From Gymnopus androsaceus JB14 (taxonomy: Eukaryota; Basidiomycota; Agaricomycetes; Agaricales; Omphalotaceae): a stretch of 64,000 nt of DNA. Location: contig ML769441.1 in assembly GCA_009733575.1 (NCBI GenBank), forward strand, positions 50,585 through 114,584, in the 5' to 3' direction. This document shows positions 53,548 through 64,000 of this stretch, in pieces (the first letter of the stretch is position 1; each line of letters starts with the position of its first letter). The notes beneath the pieces are model-generated. The model saw only the letters and a program-made list of their open reading frames with translations, was not told where the DNA came from and did no database searches. A program made the translations under genes and the position numbers.

Positions 53548-55938
53548 CTACACAACTACATCCTTGATTTCTTCGGCCTTGAGCACCAGTCCTATCATCG
53601 GAGTCTGTGCAGGTGCGGTACCTGGCGGGCCCACATGGCGTTTCCGAACTGACATGGTCTGGACTTCAAGGTCAGGTAGAGGATAAGGCACTTTGAGCAT
53701 CGCAACGACCTTCGGATGATGTGGGGTGGGCGAAAGGGTGGCAATCTTGGTTTTGACTGGGGTTGGTGAAATGGAGGAGGAAGGACGCGGCAGTCCAGCC
53801 ACAGGTAAGCGTCGGACCTTGAGCATACATGTCCACGGTGTTTCTGAATCCTCTGGATCACTATCGTTTCCATCATCGTCATCAGTTTTTGACCGCCCTC
53901 GGCCAAACAAAGACGAGGTCAAGGTAGTATCAGGATCATCGTTGGCAGACGCTCTCGATGCAGTGCTTAAACGATTTCTTCTCTTCCGCGCTTGACTCGT
54001 TTCCGAAGTTGGTAAAGACGAATTCGACCCCATAGGACTCGATTGACTAGCCACGATGCTCCGTCTCCGCTGAGAACCTGAGCGGGAAACACCACGCGAG
54101 GTGCTACTCTCAGCGTCCTCCGCATCCCCGACCTGTGCCTTGTCCTTACTCTTCTTCTTCGATTTCGACTTTTTACCGCGTTTCCACTCTACTCTCACTT
54201 CAACTTCCGCAAGTCCGATGAATTCCGGCTGCGATCCACGTCCCGAGTGACCATTGCTGTTGGAATTATGCCCATGGTGATTGCGCATACCACCGAATAG
54301 ACCTGGACTGCTGGCACCCTCGGGTGTTTTGATCCATTTGCGTATGACCCACACGTATAACGCAGGACCCCGGCCGAATCCTAGACTCTTGGGTGGAGGA
54401 TAACCGGAAGAAGCAAAGTTTGCAAAGGCGGAGAGGGCAGCAGGACCGCCAGGCGAGGACAGAATAGGCTGGATGCCTAGAGTAGCGGGCAGAACGACGG
54501 TGGCATTCGAGGCGGAAGAACCGTTGCCTCCTGTAGACATGGGCGGAGGTTCCAGAGTGTTAGTCCTCGACCCTGTGCTCAACCGAGAAGACGTTGTGCT
54601 AACATTGGTCGTCTCCCGACCAAGCTCGTAATCGTAGGCGTAATCATGTACTTGGACATCGCTTGGATCTAGGTGCATACTAGACGGCCGTACATGTTTC
54701 ATGAGTCCTCTTATTCCTAGACCAGATCCTTCAACGCCTGAAGATGTAACAGGTCTACTGGGCGACGCTGAACCACCGCGTCTACCAAAACCAGTTGTAG
54801 AGAGATTTCTTCCATGTCGTGTAGGAGAAGGAGGTATGGCTGTTTGGGTAGGTGTCTTCAACTGACTATGGTTAGGAGAAGGGGGGGTGAACGACGTAGT
54901 GGGAAACATTGGTGGGGAAGGCGATGCCTCTTTCTTCTTGAACAGTTTTCCAAAAATGTTCTTCTTCTGCGGCGGAAGGCCTATGGGCAGCCCAGCAGCG
55001 GGAATCTCGGGCGCGTGTACATGTTCATCCGCTGCTGAGAGGCCCGCGGAGGATACAGATACAACCGATGATCCAGGAGTGAAGCGATCAGGATCTGGTG
55101 TGGTTGGACGTGATGAAGTCTGCTGTGGGCGAAGATGGGAGTTGCCCACTGTGGAAGGCCGGTTACGAAGCCTTTGACCCTCATCGAGGCTCCCTCGTGC
55201 ACTACCGGTACCTGTCGTAGGAGCAGGAAATTGAATTCCCGTTGGAGCCGGCCAAACCTCAACGACTTCTACCATTGCAAGATCAATCATCTCCAAGCCT
55301 TTTCGCGTAAACTTTGCGATTTTGGCATCGGTACCAGCATCGACTATAGTGTTCGTCATCACGTTATGAGCCTGCAAGTTGTATAACGGAATAATCATTC
55401 GGCGACCTGAAGCAGTAGATCCAACCGAAGAAAATGAAGCTGTAGAAGCATAACCTGAAGAAGAATAGGTAGATGCTTCAGAGCGATTCGATTCCGTTCG
55501 TGAAAGAGGTGCTCCGCCAGTGTCTGAAGCTGTAGTAGAAGTGGGAGAACTAGGGAGCAGGCTCTACGTCATCGAGGGATTGTCTCGGGGTCATCGTAGA
55601 CGATCCTGCTACACCTGGGGCACGTGAATTTGGAGGTACTAACTGAACCTGAAGGTTCAAAGGATGATTTGACTTGGCTGGCGGAGGTCGTACGAATATA
55701 AAGGTCTTTACAAAGGACACTCAGATTCAATACAAAGTTTGAGTTTATAGTAGAAACGAACTTCATTGACACCTTTTTCTTTCTTTTCCTTCTTCTTTGT
55801 GGTCGTAGGTTCATCCGCCTTTCCGTTGTGCTCCTCATCATCATCGTCATCATCGACTTCTGGCGGTAGATTTGCGTGAGGGGTTGAGTTTATATGCTGC
55901 AGCGCAGAGGGTAGAAGGGATGTGAAAGACGAAAGCAT
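53548..55938 (-). CDS. Large, mostly disordered basidiomycete protein of unknown function
   Basis: Start MLSSFTSLLPSALQHINSTP at 55938, with an Asp/Glu run and Lys-rich KKKEKKEKGVNE. A short intron (about 55765-55709) leads to TFIFVRPPPAKSNHPLNLQV. A long exon down to 53548 follows, containing RRMIIPLYNLQAHNVMTNTI (the most ordered part), DAKIAKFTRKGLEMIDLAMV, Pro/Ser-rich linkers, GRGPALYVWVIRKWIKTPEG, EVEVRVEWKRGKKSKSKKKS, WTCMLKVRRLPVAG, and the end PMIGLVLKAEEIKDVVV. About 740 aa. Separated ordered patches in disordered linkers suggest one split beta-rich domain, possibly a scaffold at membranes. There is a one-base frame change at GGG 55553-55555, between EPAP and SSPTSTTASD, that I could not explain by an intron. 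No known family. Confidence 0.6.
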
Positions 55939-55939
55939 T

Positions 55940-57790
55940 TCAGCCTTCAGCCCTTCAGTAGGCGAGATTAATGTTAGATATTGGGTATTGGGTATTGGGT
56001 AAGAACAAGAAGTAAATGATACGATGCTGACATATTTATTGATGGGCACTCTCTCGGCACTCACGCGACGGCGTGGGTGGGCCGTCGGATAATCACAAAC
56101 TGTAGTCACTCCTATTTTCTATTCTCTTGGAATACATTGTGGTCGCACTTATTTTTTCCCATCTGCGCAGTATACAACTTCCTTCTCTTCTCTTCCTTCA
56201 AGCTCCTTAACAATGACTTTGATGTGCCCTTCCTCTGTGCGCAGTGTACGGGAAGCGACATGCCAAGCTCTGAATCGCGTTTTGATTATTATCATAAGGT
56301 AAGTAAGTAGCCGCAGAGCCGAAACGGTTCGCATCTCCTGTACGTGTAACTTGCCGTCCTCCCAGTCATCTCCTTGTTAAAGTAATTCCGAGCAGGCACC
56401 TTCATCGACATCCTCGAACGAGCCAATTCTGCTTACCTTCGGCCTCGTAAATCATCCGAATATCCGAATCGGCAGCCGAACTACGAGCGAGCTGGAGCGA
56501 GGTATATTTGCATAGTGCACCTTAACTTAACGAGGTACTTTCAGGATCAGAATCGATAAGTATATAGCTCGCTAGGTACCGAAGGTTGAACAGTGAAGGG
56601 TGGTGAGAGACAAGAAAGCACCATCGGACACACCTTTACTTTCAAGTTGTCATTGGTGGGAAGGGGGATGGTGTAAAAGAGCTCGTGTGATCATCCAGCG
56701 AGAACCAAGAAACTAGGCATATCAGGAATGGAGGTCTACAGGTGTTTAACCTTGAATGACAATATTCCCGCGGCGCAGCCGCTGTTGCAACTGTCGAGCT
56801 ACGCAGCTTGTGCTACACCTCGCAGCTCGCTATATAAATTTGAACATTTAAATTTCCTTGTCAACAAGCCAAGAAAGAGGAAATAACAGAAAAGAAGTAC
56901 TGTGCCGTGTGCTATATACGGATCTTGTACCGCTCCCGATAGTTCTTCGAGTTGTACCGCTGTCGGCTTTTTCCGTCTCCCATCGGCGCTCAAAAAGGGG
57001 GGAATTTCCTCACACAATGAAGGAAGGAAGGAAGGTTTATTACACGGCTCGTGCAAGTGCTAAACGCCGGTTCCAGATCGAGCATCCGGTGTGCAAACAC
57101 CATAATCTCTGGGCTCCGCTAGCCAAAAATGCCGACTCTTACACCGTCGTGCCGTGAATTTACAACAGGTCTGTCATTAGTTATCAATGTTGAGCTGAGA
57201 AAATGGAAATAACCGTACGAAGTCGGAGCCTCAGCCTCCAAGTTTGAACAGCATATCTTCCTAATCCATCCTCCCGTGGAATGGTATCCCTCATCCGTAT
57301 TCATCCATATACGCCCATAAAATCTCATTCTTGGCATAGCTAAGCGGGACCGAATCCTGTCAATTGTCGATGCAGATCAAATGCATATGTTTGCTGAATG
57401 CGTGTATGTATCTCCGTATGTCATCCGAAACCGAATCAGCGAATCTTAACCAAAATCGTCTACCCGAATCTCGACGTGTTCGACTCGGAGACCGATGTCG
57501 GTCTCGGAGGGTTTCAGACTCGTTACTTTGATAAGATCTGGTTTGAGGTTGCGCTAGGAGGCCAAGTTTCTGACAGTTTGAAGACCGAAGTTGAACCTAT
57601 AACGAGTTTTTTTACAGTAAAAAATCAATTCCTTACCGCGAAGATTCTCGAACAAGTGGACAATCTCCATGAAAGTAGAGGATAGGAATTAAGTAGATCA
57701 TTTCTGCCACATCGCATAGCCTACATATATGTACATTGTCTTGCAACATCCTTAGCTTTGAATTCGGAAAGAAAAATCATCACTCACATT
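55940..57790. other. 1.85-kb stretch without a supported gene
   Basis: Short frames on both strands (56077-56310, 56858-57157, 57398-57685) lack motifs. GAGACCGA-TG-TCGGTCTC at 57488-57505 is a small perfect hairpin. The region 55940-56110 should hold the promoter of the minus-strand gene. Confidence 0.45.
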
Positions 57791-57791
57791 A

Positions 57792-58432
57792 TTAAAGTTT
57801 CCCTGTATATACGTCAGACACCAACAACTTTCCCAATCCCTCACGAATCGCGGTTTGCATGGATGTGCTCTTTCGACTGTCGCGATCCACGAAAACGTGT
57901 GTATATCCTCCTACTGCCGCAGGCGAGTCCGTACCTTCCTGGAATACACCTATCTCATACGTCACCGAACTGTTGCCCAGCTTTTTGACTCGAAGACAAA
58001 GATCGAGGACTTCAGGGAATGATAAAGGCGCAAAGAACTGCATAAAACAGGGCTAAGGTGAGTTGAGTATTCAGGTGGGCATGGAACAAGAGCCCGAGAG
58101 GAAGAAAGGAGACGCAAAACTTCACTCGACACCATGATGAGATGACCAGTCCAATTAAAGGCGATTGTGAGGGACTTCTGTCCACAGGATTCAATAAGAT
58201 ATGTGTTGACTATGGAGTCGAAAAGATGATAGTATATGGAGTTGTTTATATGAGAATATTGATCATTGTCGCTCCTTCAAAACGACAAGGTCAATAACTC
58301 GAAATTCTGTAGCCTCCGAAAAGCACATACTAGTAGTAGTGCTGCAAGGTACCAGTAGACTTACCACCGTGTGCGATAAGAAAGGGAATACCGAAAGTCA
58401 GCTCTCCTCAGAGCTTTAAGAGTTTCGGTCAT
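57792..58432 (-). CDS. Hotdog-fold acyl-CoA thioesterase (4HBT family)
   Basis: Three exons, 58432-58365, 58274-58121 and 58037-57792, sum to 156 codons (155 aa) with GT-AG introns. MTETLKALRRADFRYSLSYR leads into the family signature WSDNDQYSHINNSIYYHLFD, where the Asp of DxDxYxHxNN is the expected catalytic residue and the following helix carries YYHLFDS. ESCGQKSLTIAFNWTGHLIM and FFAPLSFPEVLDLCLRVKKL continue the hotdog sheet, ending VGGYTHVFVDRDSRKS. Such enzymes hydrolyse acyl-CoA, usually aromatic or medium/long chain; the substrate is not determined here. There is no clear targeting sequence. It diverges from the acyl-peptidase gene with 201 bp between start codons. Confidence 0.85.
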
Positions 58433-58633
58433 GATTGTTCGAAGGAGAGGTCCGGCTACTTTTTTCCCGCAGCCGGATGTCACCAAATGTCACCTCCACG
58501 TGATGCTATCTCAATGTGACTAGGGTTGCCGCTTTTGATTCGGCATGCATCAAAAGCTCCTCATCATCAACGCTGGTGAGCTTCATCGTCGTTGACATTC
58601 CATCTCGTTTCAAAGTGCTTGATCATCCTCAAG

Positions 58634-61062
58634 ATGTCGATGGATAACTATGATGAACTAACAGCCATACCTGTTCCCACTTTGGCTTTCCTGCATGAGA
58701 CTGGTAGATCTTCTTTCGATTGTTCTGAGGTCTGAAGGAATGGTAACATATCTCTGTTCGTAGCCGTCGAGGTTCAATGTTCTGTTCGTGACCACGCTCG
58801 AAACGTCAAACGAACCCTATCAAAATCGATCTCACTCGATACGGGTGCCAGTACACCGAGTGTGGAGGTTATCGGCATAATCAGTACAGCGTATTCACCC
58901 TCTGGTAATCTGAAGGCAACTTTGAGAGAGACCGACGATAAGAAGAGATTTGTGGAGATATGGAATAATGATATCATAGTGGCCTGCAAGGATGTGACCG
59001 ATGAACATGGGATTTTTTATGCCGATGGTAGGTAATCTAATGCTCTTCTAATGCTCTTGGATCGGCTTTGATAGAATGCCCTCCTAGATTTTTTCTCTTC
59101 CCTGTGCTTTTCACCTTCGGAAAAGTCCATCCTCTATGTTGCAGAGAAAAAAAAGCCAACAGAGAAGAATTCTGTCGAAAAGTTCAGATACACGCAGCGG
59201 ATTTGGAGAAGGCCTTGTGGGAAAATCCAACCCAGCGCTCTTTCTGTTCGATTGGAAAACCAACGAATTAGTGTCACTCAAGCATAATTTGCCTGTCTGG
59301 TTTGATCAGGCAATTTTCGGACCCACCGACGACAATAAGATATTTGCGACTGGGTACGAGACTGCCCCAGGCGAAAGACTTCTCGGTATCAAAGCTTGCT
59401 ACAATCATCCGATGGGAATCTGGGAGCTTGATATTGAACGTAGAGGCCCAGAATGGCCCACCGTCCGTGTGCGGAAGCTCACTCCTCCTCATCTTTCGTG
59501 CAGGTCACCCCGCATCATTACCAGCAATGGTAAAACCACGCTCTTGTGGATTTCTGAATCCACGGGGGGCGCGCATGCTTCCACTGCCTCCCTTCATTCT
59601 CTTGATATTGCACTCCGAGGTAGATCCTTCCAAGACCCAAACAGCTTGTGGATACGATATGGGAACCGGCAAAAGGTGAATTTCCGGGTCTCTACCTTGG
59701 CCCTACACTTCATCGCAATCCACATGTCCACTTCGGCAAAGATGACTATATTGTTGTTCAGACTTGCTGGGGTTCTCGTGGAACTATCGTTCCAATCTCT
59801 TTGCATAACGGGGCGATCACGGAGCTCACACCTGTAGGTGATAAGATTTTGCTGAGCTGGACCGATATTTTAGCGGTGGCAGGGAACAAGGTGGTGTGTA
59901 GTCGAAGCTCATTCACAGGTCCATCTGAACTGGTCTTGGGCGAGTTCGATGGGGCTGGTTCTGTATCATGGAAGGTCATTCATAAACCCGTGGTCTCGGA
60001 GCGTCGTACGTCCGTTCAAAGTAGTCCTTAGTATTCATCGCTGATATGTAGGATCTCAGTTCAAACTTGTCTAGATTCCTTGACAGTCAAAGTCGTACCC
60101 ATTCCGGAGCGATTCCCAACAGAGACTATCCTTGTCCAGCATAGATCCGCTTTGCGAGAACAAAAAATCCTCCCCTGTATCACCATACCTCATGGTGGTC
60201 CGCATGGAGCGGAGACAATTGCCCTTTCAGCTTCAACTGTTTGTCTTGCACTTGAAGGCTGTAGGTTACAGTTAAAGTTCTCTAATAATCAATCTCACAC
60301 AGGTTTTCTTGCCGTAGATACCATATCCTTGCCCAATTACACTGGCTCAACTGGATTCGGAGAGAAACATGTTCGTGCGCTTATTGGACAGTGCGGTACG
60401 CTGGATGTTGGTGATTGTATCGAATCTGTCCGCTATCTTGTCAAAACTGGTGTCGCGGTTGAGGGACCTGGTAAATTATTTCTCAGTGGTGGAAGTCATG
60501 GAGGATTCCTGCTGGGTCATCGTTCGTACTTTTTTCCTCGTGCTCAAATTGCCCTCGAAGCCTGAAGCATTCTGCAGTCATTGGCCAATACCCGAACGTT
60601 TTTACGGCTGCAGTCCTTCGAAATCCGGTAATTTCCGCTGGGGAGGTTTCAACATCCGACATACAAGATTGGTATTTTGCCGAGTTTGGACTAGACTATC
60701 CTCTACCGTCTTTACCTCTCGGTTATACGGGACTGTCATCTGCTACAACAAAAGCGAGTCCTTCGCCTCCTCAAATTATCACCCCGGAAGTCTATTCGAA
60801 GCTGTTCCATGCATCTCCAATTGCGCACGTCCAAACGGTCACTGCAGCTGTGCTGTTGCTTATAGGCGATTCTGATCAGCGGGTAGCGCCAACTCAGGGT
60901 ATCGGATACTATCACGCCTTGAAGGCTCTCAAAGCCGACTGTTCGGATGACGTTGAAATGCTCGTGTTCGGTGGGGAAGGTCATCCTCTTGATGGCCTTG
61001 AGGCTTCGAAGGTTGTATGGCTACGTACTGCAGAGTGGTTCAAATATCGGGCTATCTACTGA
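58634..61062 (+). CDS. APEH: Acylaminoacyl-peptidase (prolyl oligopeptidase family S9)
   Basis: Starts MSMDNYDELTAIPVPTLAFL at 58634; about nine exons with short introns. The N-terminal beta-propeller reads STAYSPSGNLKATLRET, EKFRYTQRGFGEGLVGKSNP, HNLPVWFDQAIFGPTDDNKI, PHLSCRSPRIITSNGKTTLL and NPHVHFGKDDYIVVQTCWGS. The alpha/beta-hydrolase domain follows: ITIPHGGPHGAET, LPNYTGSTGFGEKHVRAL (S9 oxyanion region), GGSHGGFL with the nucleophile Ser, GDSDQRV with the catalytic Asp and GGEGHPLDG with the catalytic His, ending at TGA 61060. The enzyme removes N-acyl amino acids from blocked peptides in the cytosol. An exon edge near 60520-60570 is uncertain. Length, about 700 aa, is normal. Confidence 0.88.
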
Positions 61063-61662
61063 GCATATGACATATATACATAATCTTGCAGCATTCATAG
61101 GACTTTTTTCTTTCTATCGGAGCAAGAACCTTCCCGAGGTGAAGGTTCGGTGAAACTCGGCTTCTCTTCATGTGGTAAAACAACACCATATGCAACATTA
61201 TATTTCCAAAATACCAAGCAAGTGGCTTCAGAAGACCCATCTTTATTCATTCAAGCTCAATGATCCACTATCTATTACACGAAGATGATATCTTTTCCGG
61301 ATCAGTGTGCCCCATCTCGAGTGCTGTGATGAATGTACATGTACAGCACGATGCATACAGTAACACTCATCAGGTGAGAGAGTTGCGGCCTCCTAACATT
61401 TCATTGTAATTGACATTACCACCGACAGCTGCGGGTTTGTTCAAAAGTGGCTTTCACCAGTTAATTTAATCTTGGGCCCAGAACGTACCGCAGATCTGAT
61501 CCATCCTTGTTGCGAAACAACCTGCTGGCCATCGTTATAATGGGCTACTTAGCTTCTTTTGAATTGTATGATATGATGTATCCTACACATCTCGATCCCA
61601 CTGGAAGTATCTTGATGGTGACAATTATGGTATGGTGTTGTGGCTGACACCCATTTAACGAG

Positions 61663-62112
61663 ATGAGACGAGAATCCGCGTCAGTTAATCCACCCATCTC
61701 CGCACCGCGAAATATGCTCAACTCTTGCAGCAGCACGCTTTCGGTGGCCTCTACGAGGGTAGAAGCCACACAGTCTAGTTTGACGGCTCCAATGTCGACC
61801 TCGTCTATTACGCTTATTCCGTCCGAAACACCATCAGAGATACGCTCAGCTCGGTCAAAAAGGCCTCGACATCGAAAGAATATGTCGAATTGCGTTGCGG
61901 AACTCGCGCTGGTGTACGGTGTTTCTGGATGGGATCCGAATCCGAATGCAGGTCCAGGTGGATGTGATCCGCGTACTGCTCCTGTGTCCACATCCACCTT
62001 GCCTCCATTGTTGAACGGGCTAATGCCTCGCTGGATTTTCAAGCAGAGGAAGTCGCTGTCGGAGGATTTTCAGCGGCCATCTACAGGGAATCCACGGTCG
62101 AGGGTTGGATAA
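61663..62112 (+). CDS. Hypothetical Ser/Pro-rich protein
   Basis: 149-codon frame from ATG 61663: a Ser/Thr-rich N-half, a basic patch (RSKRPRHRKN), then CVAELALVYGVSGWDPNPNA and RWIFKQRKSLSEDFQRPSTG near the end. A minus-strand frame of similar length overlaps it; the plus frame is preferred because the residues near its end look structured. No family recognised. Confidence 0.35.
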   Translation: MRRESASVNPPISAPRNMLNSCSSTLSVASTRVEATQSSLTAPMSTSSITLIPSETPSEIRSARSKRPRHRKNMSNCVAELALVYGVSGWDPNPNAGPGGCDPRTAPVSTSTLPPLLNGLMPRWIFKQRKSLSEDFQRPSTGNPRSRVG

Positions 62113-62114
62113 TG

Positions 62115-62820
62115 CGCTGGTTTTTGTTGCACATCTTTCGGAAATTTGGGTTAGGACCTTGAGTTGTTTCATTGTTGTGCCCGATTGACTTGTTGCAATA
62201 GCTGTCTGTTCCCATTAGGGTCGACGTCTCGTGTTAATATGGTGGATCTAGATATCGATATGACAAGGATACTGCAATAGGTTAATAGGGAACAAGGACA
62301 CGCAATTATAATAGCACTGTATTAATTATGACATGGCCCATATATATAGTTTGTTGAAGTATGGTTTATCTGGATTCTGCATGCATGTATTTTACTTGCA
62401 ATTGGTGTGAAATGGACTGATGAACGCTGAGCGCTAGGAGCAATTGCCGGCGCTTATTGATACTGCGCCTTTGCAGCTTGCTGCGTTGGTTCCGTTGGTT
62501 CCTCGTTCCTCAATACGCAGACTGAATGTGACTCAGGAGAAGGACGCATTACATGGGCGCTATACACCGGCAATTCGTTGGTCTCAAAAAAGATATAAGC
62601 TGCGGGCAAGGCAAAGGCAAAGCAAAGGCAAAGTCGGTTGACGCTGCGATGTCTCTTGAACCGTAATGTATCTGACTCAATTTAATCGTCCTGGTTGTGC
62701 AGCGGTATATAATACAGTAGGGAGAAATACAGGATCGCAGAAAACTTCTACAGCTTCTACAGCTCTTCACAGCAGTTGCACCATATATATATCGCTACTA
62801 GCATCTGCCCATCTTTTGCA
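62115..62820. other. Intergenic DNA and promoter of the small protein gene
   Basis: No gene supported. The proximal part contains AGCGGTATATAATACAG (TATATAA near 62705-62711) about 110 bp before the ATG at 62821 and a pyrimidine-rich leader, so it is probably the promoter. CTTCTACAGCTTCTACAGCT at 62745-62765 is a small repeat. Confidence 0.5.
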
Positions 62821-63165
62821 ATGTCTTCGAAAATCCAGCCAAATTCAGCTCCCTACTCTTCCTCCGCTTCGACCAGTTCGACGGCGAATCTCGTACCAAA
62901 GACGCAGAAGGATTACTTGTCTGCCTTTGCCAATCTACAATCAGCATACGGATTTAACGGCGGGGTCCCTTTGCTTCCCGCAAAAGCGTCGAACGCTGCA
63001 GAGCTCGCATTATCATCGCCTAGCTCAACATCTGCATCCTCGGTGCAGGGCTCCAACCCATTTTTGCCAACACAGACCTCTAGTGGGAAAAATTATGAGG
63101 AGGCGTTTGGGAATCTGTACTCTATGTACGGAGGTCCCGGGGGAATAGAATCTCTCGTCTTCTAA
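62821..63165 (+). CDS. Small conserved-looking protein with an internal duplicated YG motif
   Basis: Single exon of 114 aa starting MSSKIQPNSAPYSSSASTSS. Two similar blocks are seen: KDYLSAFANLQSAYGFNGGV near residues 36-55 and KNYEEAFGNLYSMYGGPGGI near residues 91-110, sharing K-x-Y-x2-AF-x-NL-x-S-x-YG-x2-GG. Between them lies a Ser/Ala-rich linker. It ends ESLVF. Likely a short helical motif repeated twice, perhaps a protein-binding module. A plausible TATA box precedes it. Function unknown. Confidence 0.65.
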   Translation: MSSKIQPNSAPYSSSASTSSTANLVPKTQKDYLSAFANLQSAYGFNGGVPLLPAKASNAAELALSSPSSTSASSVQGSNPFLPTQTSSGKNYEEAFGNLYSMYGGPGGIESLVF

Positions 63166-63169
63166 ACGT

Positions 63170-64000
63170 TAAGATCGCTTGGTAAGCTTGCATCGCCAAT
63201 GTACATATGAATTTGACTGCAGGCTTACCACTGTCCACACCATCAGCCACTCCTTTGATATCCATTGATGCAGTGTAGACAACATTGACCTTCAAATTCA
63301 CGTACTTATATAGATTCTACCACTGCTGTGCTTTAGCCGGATCCGTTTATCCTTCACTTCAGGGCTGTATACTCTTCACTCTGATATGTATTAATACGCA
63401 TTCTTTACTATTAGACTTACACGTTTTCAAGTTGTGAAAATCTAGTCTCCCGGTATTTACATCGAAGCAAGTCGACTCTATTAGTAACACAAACCGTAAA
63501 GACCCCACCTACTTCTCGCATTGTTGCCTGCATCTTACGGAGCATTGAAGTCATATACTCCCTTCACAACACACCTCCAGCCATCGCGAACAAGAGCCTG
63601 AGTACAGATGAAAATTTCGGGCATTTTTTCATGTTCAAGTACAGTCAAACGCTGACTGGCACTCTAGCATCACTATGTTTATGATAAGTGTCGCCTCCTC
63701 AGGTTTTTATGCAAAGAAGATTCGGCTAAAATTAGAGCCTGGGGATGACGTTGGTGTTTGATCTTGAAACTAAATTACTCAGTGAGCTCGTTTCGATAGG
63801 TGTATCGTTAACCGACCAGTGAATAGTCAATGAATAGCTGCGATGGGGAAGAATATTAGTCGCTATACTTAATAGGAAAGAATCATACTGGCGCTTTTAT
63901 CAAGCGTGCGCGGGGAGAGAAGGGCATCTAGAATTAGATAGATAGCCAAAGCACTGAAAATATTAGTCGCTATACTTAATAGGAAAGAATCATACTGGCA
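63170..64000. other. Terminal 0.8 kb without a supported gene
   Basis: No open frame with motifs. A 41-bp exact direct repeat is present at 63852-63892 and 63959-63999 (AATATTAGTCGCTATACTTA is its start), 107 bp apart, cut off by the window end. Confidence 0.6.
63852..63999. repeat. Two exact 41-bp direct repeats, period 107 bp
   Basis: The two copies are identical over all 41 bases. They could be the first two units of a tandem array that continues past the window, or repeats flanking a small inserted segment. Confidence 0.9.

Noticed and set aside
57488..57505. Short perfect hairpin GAGACCGA-TG-TCGGTCTC
   Set aside because: Eight-bp arms are expected by chance in this length of DNA; no T-run follows and no gene is near.
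61545..62042. 165-codon minus-strand frame overlapping the plus-strand hypothetical gene
   Set aside because: Composition looks like the antisense of a Ser/Pro-rich coding frame, and no motif is present.

Overview
The window looks like nuclear DNA of a mushroom-forming basidiomycete (Agaricomycetes). Genes are split by many short GT-AG introns of about 50-65 nt. The recognisable products (GH47 mannosidase, DHHC palmitoyltransferase, F-box/LRR protein, S9 acyl-peptidase, intronless germin-like cupins, single-pass membrane protein with a Ser/Thr stalk) are typical of that group. No bacterial operon, CRISPR array, rRNA or convincing tRNA was seen.

Layout. 0.3-7 kb: a peroxisome-tagged alpha/beta hydrolase and a secretory membrane-protein gene followed by its decayed tandem copy. 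7.7-16.3 kb: GH47 mannosidase, an F-box/LRR protein on the minus strand and a low-complexity nuclear-type protein. 16.6-20.3 kb: a small secreted-protein gene whose signal peptide is split by a hAT-type MITE, further inverted-repeat elements, and a partial duplication. 20.8-22.9 kb: a Pop8-like RNase P/MRP subunit diverging from a DHHC palmitoyltransferase that contains a GC-AG intron. 23.4-53.2 kb: a large repeat-rich accessory region built on three copies of a roughly 3-kb segment. Each segment carries one secreted cupin gene with the same TATA promoter, and the middle copy has swollen to about 10 kb by insertions. 53.5-63.2 kb: ordinary genes again (a large disordered protein, a hotdog thioesterase divergent from an acylaminoacyl-peptidase, and two small proteins).

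Mobile DNA is the most striking content. At least ten elements can be delimited to the base by terminal inverted repeats plus target duplications: a hAT-type 8-bp site; TA sites; TTA, CTA, AGG and AAA 3-bp sites; and a three-copy family with duplicated dinucleotides of different sequence. Some are nested. The best candidate for an undescribed system is a 6.4-kb element (42195-48639). It has 19-bp perfect ends, same-orientation subterminal repeats, a Ulp1-like cysteine protease and a large transposase-like protein, and it sits inside a minus-strand gene. Its transposase frame is interrupted by three TGA codons that each fit CGA to TGA decay.

Functionally the normal genes are unrelated housekeeping or secretory genes rather than a pathway. 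The three cupins are a local family expansion spread by segmental duplication. Splice sites were read by eye; multi-exon gene spans are reliable, but individual exon edges are only as good as stated in each entry.
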